DNA of 7,197 nt from an uncultured Asticcacaulis sp. (GCA_946482045.1 CAMLPZ010000222.1:1-7197), one strand, 5' to 3'; positions 1 to 6,394 are shown, counted from the stretch's first letter. Notes: generated from the sequence alone by a model not told the origin. Program-made: numbers and translations.

Positions 1-1865
1 TGGTGCCGCTCGACGGCGACGTCTTCATGTGGGACCGCAAGACGTCGGCCGTTACGCGCCTGACCGACACCGAAGGCGATGAGGTCGACGCGCGCCTGTC
101 GCCCGACAATGCCTCCGTCTCCTTCGTCCGCGACCAGACCCTCTATGTTCGTAATATCAAGACCGGCACTGAAACCGCAGTTTCGCCCCAGGGCGCCGAC
201 ACCATCACCTACGGCACGGCCGAATTCATCGCCGAAGAGGAACTCGACCGCCACCAGGGCTATTGGTGGAGCCCGACCGCAAAGCATATCGCCTACCAGA
301 AGACCGACGAAAGCGGCGTGAAAATCGCCGAGCGCGTCGAGATCAACGGCGACGATGTCAAGATCATCAAGCAGCGCTACCCTTACGCCGGCACGCCCAA
401 TGCGGTCGTAGAGCTCTACGTCAAGGCCTTGGCGGGCGGCGAGGCGGTACGCGTCGACCTGGGCGCCGATCCCGACTTCTATCTGGCGCGCGTCAACTGG
501 AGCCACGACGGCAAGATCCTCTACGTCCAGCGCCTGAGCCGCAATCAGCAAACGCTCGACCTTCTCTCCGTCGATCCCACGACTGGCGCGTCCAAGGTCC
601 TGCTGTCGGAAAAGTCCGAAACCTGGGTCGAGCTTCACGACGATTTCCGGCCGCTGAAATCGGGCGGCTTTATCTGGGCATCCGAACGCGATGGCCATAA
701 ACACCTTTACCTCTACGACTCGCTGGGACGGCTGGCGCGCCAGATCACCAAGGGCGACTGGCCGGTCGATCAACTGGCCGGCGCCAACCACGCCAATGAC
801 GTCAATGAACAGACAGGCGAACTGTGGTTCACCGCCGGCAAGGACTCGCCGCTGGAGCATCGCTTGTATAAGGCAAGCTATAAGAAGCCGGCGGCGCCCG
901 TCGCCCTGACGAGCGCGGGCGGCTGGTGGAAGGCCAGTGTGACCGGCAATGGCTCGGCCTTTATCGGCGCCTATTCCGACCCGACGACGCCTGAAAACAC
1001 CGCGCTTTATGATGGCACGGGCAAGCGCCTGCGCTGGATAGAAGAGAACCGCGTCGACGAGAATCATCCGTGGTTCCCGTACAAGGACCAGTATCCAGCG
1101 CCGGAGTTTGGCACCATCACCGCCGACGACGGCCAGGCCTTGCACTGGTCGATGCTGAAGCCCAAGGACTTCGACCCCGCGAAAAAGTACCCGGTCGTCG
1201 TCTCGATCTATGGCGGCCCGGGCAAGTCGACCGTGCAGAAGGGCTGGGTCGCCGCGTCCGACCGCCTGTTCCAGGAAGCGGGCTATATCGTCTTTTCGCT
1301 CGACAACCGCGGCACGCCACACCGCTCGGTCAAGTTCGGCCGCGCCATCTATAAGTCGATGGGGCAGGTCGACATCGACGACCAGATCAAGGGCGCGAAG
1401 TGGCTGCAAAGCCAGCCCTATGTGGACGGCGAGCATATCGGCATCATGGGCTGGTCATACGGCGGCTTCGTGTCGCTGATGGCGATCACGGCCAAGGATA
1501 CGCCGTTTGCCGCCGCCGCCTCAGGGGCGCCGCCGACGGAGTGGAGCCTCTACGATACCGCCTATACCGAACGCTACATGATGAAGCCCGAGGAGAATGT
1601 CGACGGCTACGCGAAGTCGGATGCGCTCGGCCGGCTGGACAACCTTAAGCCCGGTGCGCTGCTGCTGATGCACGGCATGGCGGACGACAATGTTCTCTTG
1701 TCGAATACAACGCGTGTCATGACCGCCTTGCAAAAGAAAAGCATTCCCTTTGAGCTGATGCTGTATCCCGGCGAACGCCACGGCGTGCGTGGGAACGCGA
1801 AGAGCCTGCAACGTTACCGGCTGTATCTCGATTTCTTCGAGCGCAAGCTGAAGCCGAACGGGTAG
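1..1865 (+). CDS. Dipeptidyl-peptidase-IV-like S9 serine peptidase (5' partial)
   Basis: The frame is open at the left edge, so the true start lies outside the window; the first visible possible start codon is GTG at 3. Residue numbers below count from that codon (620 residues visible). Prolyl peptidases of family S9 remove N-terminal X-Pro or X-Ala dipeptides, usually in the periplasm or outside the cell. Residues ~1-360 look like the eight-bladed beta-propeller and contain the S9B substrate-anchoring motif AEEELDR (Glu78-80, Arg83) followed by GYWWSP. Residues ~370-620 are the alpha/beta-hydrolase domain, with oxyanion-hole Tyr403 in YGGP, nucleophile Ser485 in GWSYGG, Asp561 in HGMADDNV and His593 in ERHG. 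The triad is complete, so the enzyme should be active. Family members are about 720-760 residues, so roughly 100-140 residues, including any signal peptide, are missing to the left. The family call is firm; the exact substrate specificity is not. Confidence 0.95.
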   Translation, partial: VPLDGDVFMWDRKTSAVTRLTDTEGDEVDARLSPDNASVSFVRDQTLYVRNIKTGTETAVSPQGADTITYGTAEFIAEEELDRHQGYWWSPTAKHIAYQKTDESGVKIAERVEINGDDVKIIKQRYPYAGTPNAVVELYVKALAGGEAVRVDLGADPDFYLARVNWSHDGKILYVQRLSRNQQTLDLLSVDPTTGASKVLLSEKSETWVELHDDFRPLKSGGFIWASERDGHKHLYLYDSLGRLARQITKGDWPVDQLAGANHANDVNEQTGELWFTAGKDSPLEHRLYKASYKKPAAPVALTSAGGWWKASVTGNGSAFIGAYSDPTTPENTALYDGTGKRLRWIEENRVDENHPWFPYKDQYPAPEFGTITADDGQALHWSMLKPKDFDPAKKYPVVVSIYGGPGKSTVQKGWVAASDRLFQEAGYIVFSLDNRGTPHRSVKFGRAIYKSMGQVDIDDQIKGAKWLQSQPYVDGEHIGIMGWSYGGFVSLMAITAKDTPFAAAASGAPPTEWSLYDTAYTERYMMKPEENVDGYAKSDALGRLDNLKPGALLLMHGMADDNVLLSNTTRVMTALQKKSIPFELMLYPGERHGVRGNAKSLQRYRLYLDFFERKLKPNG

Positions 1866-1884
1866 GACGAAGTTTGGAGGGGCA

Positions 1885-2328
1885 ATGCTGAGAGGAATAC
1901 TGCTACTCGCGGTCAGCGTAGTGATGCTAGGGATTAGTGCGCTCTGTTCCTTTACGCCCATTGTCTGGAACCTGACCGGTCGTGAGGAGCAGACGTACCC
2001 AGAACTAGTGTTCTTCTTCTACTATTTGCCGACATCCGCGTTGGCTGTGATCGATGCTGTATTGATAGTCTGGTCCACTCGCGCTTTGCCAGACAAGGGG
2101 AGGGGACGCCAGATTGTCTGGAGTTCGGCGCTGTTGAAGTTGGGCGCGTTGCTTCTGCTAACGCTTCTGATGACGGCGTCGGCAAAGATATCCTGGTTGC
2201 CTCAGCTACCTGTGTACGCACATACACTTAGCCTCATACTGAGTTTTTACCACGTTCTGTTTCTTCTTCCACTGCTTGTCGTGTCCGCTACCGGAACACA
2301 TATAATGTTTCGCGGACAGCCAAGGTAA
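1885..2328 (+). CDS. Small four-helix membrane protein, unknown function
   Basis: A 147-residue protein I do not recognise. ATG 1885 is preceded by a strong GGAGGGG (1876-1882). It lies 19 bp after the peptidase stop on the same strand, so co-transcription is possible. Four hydrophobic segments are visible at about residues 4-27, 40-63, 77-100 and 112-135. The loop between helices 2 and 3 (STRALPDKGRGRQ) and the C-terminal tail (FRGQPR) are basic, while the loop between helices 1 and 2 (TGREEQ) carries acidic residues; by the positive-inside rule both ends should face the cytoplasm. No catalytic or metal-binding pattern is seen. Base and codon use differ from the neighbours: 189 of 360 bases in 1921-2280 are G/C (about 53%), and AGA, ATA, CTA and GTA codons cluster near the start. 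This could mean recent acquisition, or only the weak codon bias of a minor membrane protein. The clear start signal and coherent topology support a real gene. Confidence 0.72.
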   Translation: MLRGILLLAVSVVMLGISALCSFTPIVWNLTGREEQTYPELVFFFYYLPTSALAVIDAVLIVWSTRALPDKGRGRQIVWSSALLKLGALLLLTLLMTASAKISWLPQLPVYAHTLSLILSFYHVLFLLPLLVVSATGTHIMFRGQPR

Positions 2329-2346
2329 CTGTGTAGCCAGGGTGGC

Positions 2347-2865
2347 CTACTTCGCACCCACGGCCGCCAGCAGCGCTGGCACGTGCGTCGCGGCGTCGCC
2401 GCTGTCGTGAACGAAGGCGATGCGGCCGTCCTTGTCGACCACATAGGACACGCGCCCGGCCATATCGACCATGGGCAGCTTGGCGTCGTAAGCCTTCGCA
2501 ACGCTGGCCGAGGCGTCGGAAGCAACCGGGAACTTGCCCTGGCAGTCGGCGGTCGAGAACCTTTTCAGCGTATCGATATCGTCGGTCGAAACCCCGACCA
2601 CGCGGACCTTCTTCACAGCAAACTTGTCGATTGCAACCGAAAACTGATGCGCCTCCAGCGAGCAGCCGCCGGTGAAGGCCTTGGGGTAGAAGTAGACGAC
2701 AACCGGGCCGGTCTTCAGCGCCTGTTTCAGCGAAAAGTCGGATACCTTGCCATTGGTCGCGGCTTTAAGCGTGAAGTCCGGCGCCTTGTCACCGACCTTC
2801 AGCGCGGCGAAAGCCGGCGAGGCGAAGGCCAACGCGGCAATAACGGCAGCGAGAACAGTCTTCAT
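2347..2865 (-). CDS. Secreted peroxiredoxin (AhpC/TSA, BCP/PrxQ-like)
   Basis: A thiol peroxidase expected to reduce peroxides outside the cytoplasm. The 172-residue product begins with a clear Sec signal peptide (Lys2, hydrophobic core, SPAFA with likely cleavage after Ala20). The thioredoxin fold starts at KVGDKAPDFTL. The peroxidatic site PxxxTxxC is intact (Pro61, Thr65, Cys68 in PKAFTGGC), and Arg128 in GRVSYVVDKDG is a candidate for the conserved active-site Arg. There is no Cys five residues after Cys68, as in classical BCP; the only other Cys is Cys108 in TADCQGKFPVASD, a likely resolving Cys of the PrxQ type that places it in a later helix. The open frame runs upstream to 2973, but ATG 2865 is chosen because of the perfect AGGAGGT five bases before it and the signal peptide that follows. 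It ends 18 bp from the convergent small membrane gene. The reductant is unknown. Confidence 0.9.
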   Translation of the reverse strand: MKTVLAAVIAALAFASPAFAALKVGDKAPDFTLKAATNGKVSDFSLKQALKTGPVVVYFYPKAFTGGCSLEAHQFSVAIDKFAVKKVRVVGVSTDDIDTLKRFSTADCQGKFPVASDASASVAKAYDAKLPMVDMAGRVSYVVDKDGRIAFVHDSGDAATHVPALLAAVGAK

Positions 2866-2870
2866 CGTGG

Positions 2871-2877
2871 ACCTCCT
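2871..2877 (-). promoter_or_regulatory. Ribosome binding site of the peroxiredoxin
   Basis: On the minus strand AGGAGGT lies five bases before ATG 2865. It decides the start against the longer in-frame candidate at 2973, and it shows that this gene is translated independently of the upstream methyltransferase. Confidence 0.8.
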
Positions 2878-2906
2878 GGCGGTGCAAATCAACCGGACAG
2901 GTGAAA

Positions 2907-2934
2907 CGATAAGCCTGAATGCGGTGTCGGGCAA
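2907..2934 (-). promoter_or_regulatory. Possible promoter of the peroxiredoxin
   Basis: In the 104-bp gap between the methyltransferase stop and the peroxiredoxin start, the minus strand reads TTGCCCG (2934-2928), then 13 bases, then GCTTATCG (2914-2907). This partly resembles the Caulobacter housekeeping pattern TTGACGS-N10-14-GCTANAWC: the upstream half fits well, the downstream half poorly. It would give a leader of about 35 bases. An own promoter would be sensible for a stress enzyme, but the match is imperfect. Confidence 0.3.
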
Positions 2935-2969
2935 GACGGCCGGCGAACCCGTTTCAAACCGAAGTGAAA

Positions 2970-4118
2970 TCACGCCGCGTAGATAACCGTGTCCCAGATC
3001 ATGCCGGAATAGTGCCTGAGTTCGAAACGATAATCGTCGCGCATCGCCTGCACCAGTCCGATGAGGCGGCTAAGGTCGTCGGCCTTGTGATAGGCGCTCA
3101 GCGCCAGCTTGGGCTTGTGGCGTGTGATGGTCTCGCGCATGCCGGTCAGCGCCGCGCCTTCGGCGCCTTCGATATCCAGCTTTATAAAGGTCACTTCGCC
3201 GATGCCGAAATGGTCGAGCGCGTCCACAGGCAACTGCAACTGGCCACTGGCGTCGATGCGGCTGCCCATTGCTCCGGTGGCTCTGAATGTGATCGTGTCG
3301 GCGTGACTCCACAGCCCGGCGGCATAGGGCGTGACGTTCGGCATGTCGTGCGTTCTGGCCGTGAGCGCCTCGAAATTGGCGGGGTCCAGCTCGAAGGCGT
3401 GGATGTGACGGTAACGCCCCCCGGTATGATCATGAATGGCGCGGACCGTATCGCCATCGTAGGCGCCGCCGTCGACGACTATTTCCGCGTCACCGATGGG
3501 ACATAGATCGCTGTCGAGATATATGTTGCTGTTTGGACGAGACACACCGCTGAGCGCCGCCGCGTCCCAGGTCAGCCGGTAGACCATGATGGCGTCCAGG
3601 ACCCTCAGGCTTTCAGCATCGCGGAAGAGCGATCTGCCGAAACGATGCAGGGCAGCGACCTGGTTGCGGTCCGAATAGGTCTGCAGTTCATTGAAGAAGG
3701 TGTTGCCGTCGAGGGACACGCCGAGATAGGGCAGGATTTCGAAATAGAACAGCAGCCGGCCCGGGTGTGCGCCCCACTGGGCCTGAAAATGCTTGGCGGG
3801 CTTTTCCGAGCCGGCGCAAATCACGCCGATGGCGTTCGGCGTCTTGGCCAGCAGCGCCAGCAATTGGGCGTCACCGATAACCGCATGGCCGTATAGGGTC
3901 TGACCCTGGCGGGCATTGTCGACGACGCCGACGACATTCAGGTGTTCGCAGGCGTGCCGGACAAAACTCTGCGCCATGACGGATCCGGCGCCGAGCAGGA
4001 CCAGCGGCACGGTTCCGTAAGGCAGGTCCGACCGCGACCGGTGCAGCGCATTGAGACGCGCCAGGAAGCCAGCGTCGTCAAAATCAACCGGCCCGGCCAA
4101 CAATTCGTCATAGCTCAT
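2970..4118 (-). CDS. FkbM-family methyltransferase with N-terminal Rossmann-like domain
   Basis: A predicted S-adenosylmethionine-dependent O-methyltransferase of 382 residues, probably cytoplasmic. The C-terminal half (~210-382) carries the family signatures: SAM-binding VVDGGAYDGDT (214-224), HAFELDP (240-246) with an acidic residue ending beta-2, KLDIEGAE (313-320) and YHKADDL (343-349). FkbM enzymes methylate sugars in antibiotics, glycans and exopolysaccharides; no acceptor can be assigned here. Residues ~36-110 resemble a second nucleotide-binding fold: VLLGAGSV (40-47), VVGVVDN (62-68) and a later VICAGS (99-104), the pattern of the PglD/CapD N-terminal sugar-nucleotide module. The frame stays open to 4589, but that extension is Arg/Ser/Pro/Cys-rich shadow sequence of the hydrolase gene. 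ATG 4118 with GGGGTGG five bases ahead is the best start; an in-frame GTG at 4127 is the alternative. It may be co-transcribed with the hydrolase 82 bp upstream. Confidence 0.87.
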   Translation of the reverse strand: MSYDELLAGPVDFDDAGFLARLNALHRSRSDLPYGTVPLVLLGAGSVMAQSFVRHACEHLNVVGVVDNARQGQTLYGHAVIGDAQLLALLAKTPNAIGVICAGSEKPAKHFQAQWGAHPGRLLFYFEILPYLGVSLDGNTFFNELQTYSDRNQVAALHRFGRSLFRDAESLRVLDAIMVYRLTWDAAALSGVSRPNSNIYLDSDLCPIGDAEIVVDGGAYDGDTVRAIHDHTGGRYRHIHAFELDPANFEALTARTHDMPNVTPYAAGLWSHADTITFRATGAMGSRIDASGQLQLPVDALDHFGIGEVTFIKLDIEGAEGAALTGMRETITRHKPKLALSAYHKADDLSRLIGLVQAMRDDYRFELRHYSGMIWDTVIYAA

Positions 4119-4125
4119 CGAAGCC

Positions 4126-4135
4126 ACCCCGGGGT
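4126..4135. repeat. Perfect 10-bp palindrome ACCCCGGGGT at the methyltransferase start
   Basis: ACCCCGGGGT is fully self-complementary and overlaps the GGGGTGG ribosome binding site of the FkbM gene (4124-4130). Having no loop, it cannot form a good intramolecular hairpin, so if functional it would be a protein site or act in trans. It may be chance in GC-rich DNA. Confidence 0.35.
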
Positions 4136-4167
4136 TATGCCGTTGGACGGCGATTCGCCATAATGTA

Positions 4168-4190
4168 TTCCGGCGATCGTCCGGCCGGAA
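4168..4190 (-). terminator. Inverted repeat after the hydrolase stop, weak terminator candidate
   Basis: TTCCGGC (4168-4174) and GCCGGAA (4184-4190) are perfect 7-bp arms around a 9-base loop, starting 11 bases past the hydrolase stop codon. The stem is GC-rich, but the minus strand continues with ATACATTA rather than a T-tract, so it is a poor intrinsic terminator. It could attenuate read-through into the methyltransferase or stabilise the mRNA end. Confidence 0.3.
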
Positions 4191-4200
4191 GTGGATATCT

Positions 4201-5235
4201 TCAAATAAAGGCAATGCTCCTGAGCCACGCCACAAACACGTCCGGCCAGCGCGACGTCGGATGGCCGTCGGGCAGGCTGAAACCGAACCCATGGCCACCT
4301 GCCTGATAGAGGTGCATTTTGACTGGCACCCCTGCAGCTTGCAAAGCATCATACATGAAAAGGCTGTTGGCCACCGGCACCGTGCGGTCATCGGCGGCGT
4401 GCAGGATAAAGACCGGCGCCAGACCGGCACGGACCCGCGCCTGCAACGGCTTGCCGGCCTCGGCGTCGGCCGGGATGACGCCGACGGGCGCCGCGCCGAC
4501 AGTGGTAACGGCGTAGCCCAGCATGACCACATCCGGCCGCGCCGGCACCGCGTCAATGGCATCCACCGGAGCATAAACCTCCGCGTCAAAGCGCGTCAGC
4601 GCCGCGGCCGCCAGGTGTCCGCCGGCCGAAAAACCCATGACGCCAATATGCTTCGGATCGACGCCATAGGTGGCTGCATTGGCCCGCACCAGCCGCACGG
4701 CGCGCTGGACGTCCTGAAGCGCGACGTCGTAACCGGCAGGCCATTTGTCGCCCGGCAGCCGGTAATTGAGGACAAAGCAGGTGATGCCCTCCTGCGTCAG
4801 CCTTCGTGCGCCGCCCGCACCCTCCTTATCGACCGCCAGCCGGACATAGGCGCCGCCCGGCAGCAGAATCATGGCCGCCCCATTGGGCTTTTCGGGCCGG
4901 AAGACTTCGAGGATTGGTCGGGACACGTGCATTACCGCCCGATCGTGGGCGGCGGGAGAGCCGCGCTCCAGCACCTGGCGCTTGACGGTCATGCCTTCGG
5001 CTCCCGGCACCCGCCCGGCGGGCCACAGCTCCACAACCTCGTACGACAGAAGACCCGCGGGTTCCGGCGGAGCAGGGATGATCACCGGCGCCTGGGGCGT
5101 CCCGGTCAAGGTGGCGTCGGCTGGCCTGAACGCGGTCTCGGCCGCCGCACCGCCGGCAACAACGCCCGAACCCAGCGCGGCCAGCGTGGCGACTACGGCG
5201 TTGCGGCGGGTCATTTCTCCAGGAAAACGGGGCAT
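4201..5235 (-). CDS. Exported alpha/beta-hydrolase, acetyl-xylan/feruloyl esterase (BD-FAE) type
   Basis: A 344-residue serine esterase probably acting outside the cytoplasm on acylated plant oligosaccharides. The N-terminus has MTRRNAVVATLAALGSGVVAGGAAA (residues 8-32, split here only by description): an Arg10-Arg11 pair followed by a hydrophobic stretch and AAA, suggesting a Tat or Sec signal. The fold shows oxyanion-hole LPGGAY (125-130), nucleophile Ser203 in GFSAGGH, acid Asp282/283 in HAADDRTVP and His315 in GGHGFGF. The WPAGRVPGAEG segment (71-81) is typical of hydrolases often annotated as xylanase/esterase in hemicellulose loci. Three starts compete: GTG 5241, ATG 5235 and ATG 5214. 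ATG 5235 is preferred because AAGGA sits seven bases before it; for the GTG the spacing is one base. ATG 5214 has GGAGA only two bases before it but gives a more compact signal peptide. The gene is divergent from the dehydrogenase, suggesting shared control. Substrate is inferred from family and context only. Confidence 0.88.
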   Translation of the reverse strand: MPRFPGEMTRRNAVVATLAALGSGVVAGGAAAETAFRPADATLTGTPQAPVIIPAPPEPAGLLSYEVVELWPAGRVPGAEGMTVKRQVLERGSPAAHDRAVMHVSRPILEVFRPEKPNGAAMILLPGGAYVRLAVDKEGAGGARRLTQEGITCFVLNYRLPGDKWPAGYDVALQDVQRAVRLVRANAATYGVDPKHIGVMGFSAGGHLAAAALTRFDAEVYAPVDAIDAVPARPDVVMLGYAVTTVGAAPVGVIPADAEAGKPLQARVRAGLAPVFILHAADDRTVPVANSLFMYDALQAAGVPVKMHLYQAGGHGFGFSLPDGHPTSRWPDVFVAWLRSIAFI

Positions 5236-5242
5236 AGACACG

Positions 5243-5247
5243 TCCTT
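5243..5247 (-). promoter_or_regulatory. Ribosome binding site of the esterase
   Basis: AAGGA on the minus strand lies seven bases before ATG 5235 and favours it over the in-frame GTG at 5241, which is only one base away from this element. Confidence 0.6.
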
Positions 5248-5258
5248 GCTTACCGCGC

Positions 5259-5287
5259 GATAGTGCGTGATTTCATCGGTTGATCAA
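5259..5287 (-). promoter_or_regulatory. Possible Caulobacter-type promoter of the esterase
   Basis: On the minus strand TTGATCA (5287-5281) is followed by 14 bases and GCACTATC (5266-5259). This agrees in part with the Caulobacter housekeeping consensus TTGACGS-N10-14-GCTANAWC (downstream half six of eight counting the N). Transcription would start near 5252, leaving a very short leader carrying the AAGGA at 5247-5243. The -35 half is shared with the + strand candidate. Confidence 0.4.
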
Positions 5288-5310
5288 GTGCCTTGCATAG
5301 TTTCTACAAT
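5280..5310 (+). promoter_or_regulatory. Possible promoter of the dehydrogenase
   Basis: TTGATC (5280-5285) and TACAAT (5305-5310, five of six to TATAAT) are separated by 19 bases, longer than the ideal 17. The segment is clearly AT-rich against the surrounding genes. The start would fall near 5317, giving a leader of about 43 bases. Confidence 0.35.
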
Positions 5311-5324
5311 GGAAGTAATTTTCG
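5310..5324. promoter_or_regulatory. Candidate IclR-type operator
   Basis: TGGAAGTAATTTTCG matches 11 of the 14 fixed positions of the E. coli IclR operator as I recall it (TGGAAATNATTTCCA). As a palindrome it is imperfect: four of seven arm pairs are Watson-Crick, the other three G-T type. It overlaps the end of the proposed -10 and the predicted start of the dehydrogenase transcript, where binding would block initiation. An IclR-family gene lies 1.1 kb downstream. IclR-family proteins vary widely in their sites, so this remains a candidate. Confidence 0.38.
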
Positions 5325-5359
5325 TATATGGTAATTATGAATCTGAAGCAGGGTGTGCG

Positions 5360-6370
5360 ATGAAAGCCGTAGTATGTGAAAAGCCGTTCGAACTGACCGT
5401 CGTCGACCGTCCGGGACCAGTGCGCCGCGACGGCGAGGTCACGATTCGCATTCGGCGCGTCGGCCTGTGCGGCACCGACTACCACATCTTCGGCGGCACA
5501 CAGCCCTTTCTGTCCTATCCGCGCGTCATGGGCCACGAACTGGCGGGCGAAGTCGTCGATACCGATGGCGGTTCCAACCTGCAAGCCGGACAACTGGTGA
5601 CGATCAATCCCTACCTGCCGTGCAACCGCTGCGTCGCCTGCCGCAAGGGCAAGCCGAACTGCTGCGTTAATGTCCGCGTCATGGGCGTTCATATTGACGG
5701 CGGCATGACCGATTTCGTCTGCGTTCCCGAAGCCGCGGTCATTCCGGTGCCGGGTCTGACACCCGAAGAAGCGGCGATGGTCGAGTTCCTCTCAGTCGGT
5801 ATGCACGCCGTCCGGCGCGGTTCGGTTACGGAGGCCGAGCGCGTGCTGGTGGTGGGCGCCGGTCCGATCGGTGTCGCCGTCGCCCTGTTCGCTAAGCTGG
5901 CTGGCGCCGAAGTGAGCCTGATCGACACCAGCCAGACCCGGCTCGATTATGCCCGCGCGGAGCTGGGCCTGACGCACACGGCCTGTGTCGGCCCTGAACT
6001 CGATGACTGGCTGCGCGCGCGCACCGAAGGCGACTATTTTGATGCCGTCTTCGACGCGACCGGCAATGCCAAGGCTATGGAAAAGGGCTTCGGTTATGTC
6101 GCCCACGGCGGCCGTTACGTGCTGGTTAGCGTGGTCAAGGACGACATCACCTTTGCCGATCCGGAATTCCATAAGCGCGAAATGCAGCTGATCGGCAGCC
6201 GTAACGCCACCCATCACGACTTCCGGCTCGTCATCGACCTGATCCGCGAAGGGGCTGTGCCCACGCGCGCCCTGCAAACCCACGCCTTCGCGCTTCATGA
6301 CCTGCCGACGGTCGTACCCGACCTGATCGGGGCGCGCGATGGCGTTTTGAAGGCGATTGCCAGCCTTTAA
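5360..6370 (+). CDS. Zinc-dependent medium-chain dehydrogenase (RspB / L-galactonate dehydrogenase-like)
   Basis: A cytoplasmic NAD(P)-dependent alcohol/polyol dehydrogenase of 336 residues, the normal length for the family. Residues 1-~130 form the GroES-like catalytic domain: catalytic zinc ligands Cys37 (GLCGTD) and His59-Glu60 (GHE), and a structural zinc lobe Cys88, Cys91, Cys94, Cys102. The Rossmann domain has VVGAGPIG (164-171) and Asp189 at the end of beta-2 (SLIDT), which favours NAD+ over NADP+. The C-terminal KREMQLIGSRNATHHDF region and VIDLIREGAVPT resemble the RspB / L-galactonate-5-dehydrogenase branch of sugar-acid and polyol oxidation. ATG 5360 is chosen because MKAVVCEKP is the usual family N-terminus and AGGG precedes it by six bases; the upstream extension to 5267 lies in the promoter region. 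It is divergent from the esterase and 58 bp ahead of the IclR gene. The physiological substrate cannot be named. Confidence 0.92.
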   Translation: MKAVVCEKPFELTVVDRPGPVRRDGEVTIRIRRVGLCGTDYHIFGGTQPFLSYPRVMGHELAGEVVDTDGGSNLQAGQLVTINPYLPCNRCVACRKGKPNCCVNVRVMGVHIDGGMTDFVCVPEAAVIPVPGLTPEEAAMVEFLSVGMHAVRRGSVTEAERVLVVGAGPIGVAVALFAKLAGAEVSLIDTSQTRLDYARAELGLTHTACVGPELDDWLRARTEGDYFDAVFDATGNAKAMEKGFGYVAHGGRYVLVSVVKDDITFADPEFHKREMQLIGSRNATHHDFRLVIDLIREGAVPTRALQTHAFALHDLPTVVPDLIGARDGVLKAIASL

Positions 6371-6394
6371 AGGGCGCAAGTTCTTAGCGGGATC

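Noticed and set aside
1521..1961. 146-residue minus-strand frame across the peptidase end and the small membrane gene
   Set aside because: It is antisense to the Asp and His catalytic region of the peptidase and shows no domain of its own.
2329..2346. Bidirectional terminator between the convergent membrane protein and peroxiredoxin genes
   Set aside because: Only 18 bp is available and no stem longer than GCC/GGC is visible. The transcripts probably overlap or end within the opposing gene.
2951..2970. Inverted repeat TTTCA / TGAAA just after the FkbM stop, with a TTCG loop on the minus strand
   Set aside because: Considered as a terminator, but the arms are short and AT-rich, the fold needs a two-base bulge to use the TTCG loop, and no T-tract follows.
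4139..4159. Small hairpin GCCGT-TGG-ACGGC next to the palindrome GGCGATTCGCC
   Set aside because: The two short symmetries overlap and compete, neither is followed by a T-tract, and such stems are common by chance in GC-rich spacers.
4119..4589. In-frame upstream extension of the FkbM gene that would make it 539 residues
   Set aside because: The added 157 residues are Arg/Ser/Pro/Cys-rich, show no domain, and overlap the strongly coding esterase gene on the same strand. The extension is a shadow frame; ATG 4118 with GGGGTGG ahead is preferred.
4261..5283. 340-residue open frame antisense to the esterase
   Set aside because: Low-complexity Arg/Gly/His-rich composition, no recognisable motif, and the opposite strand has a complete catalytic triad. 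It is typical antisense openness in high-GC genes.
5792..6379. 195-residue open frame antisense to the dehydrogenase
   Set aside because: No motif and no convincing ribosome binding site; the + strand protein carries all zinc ligands and the Rossmann motif.
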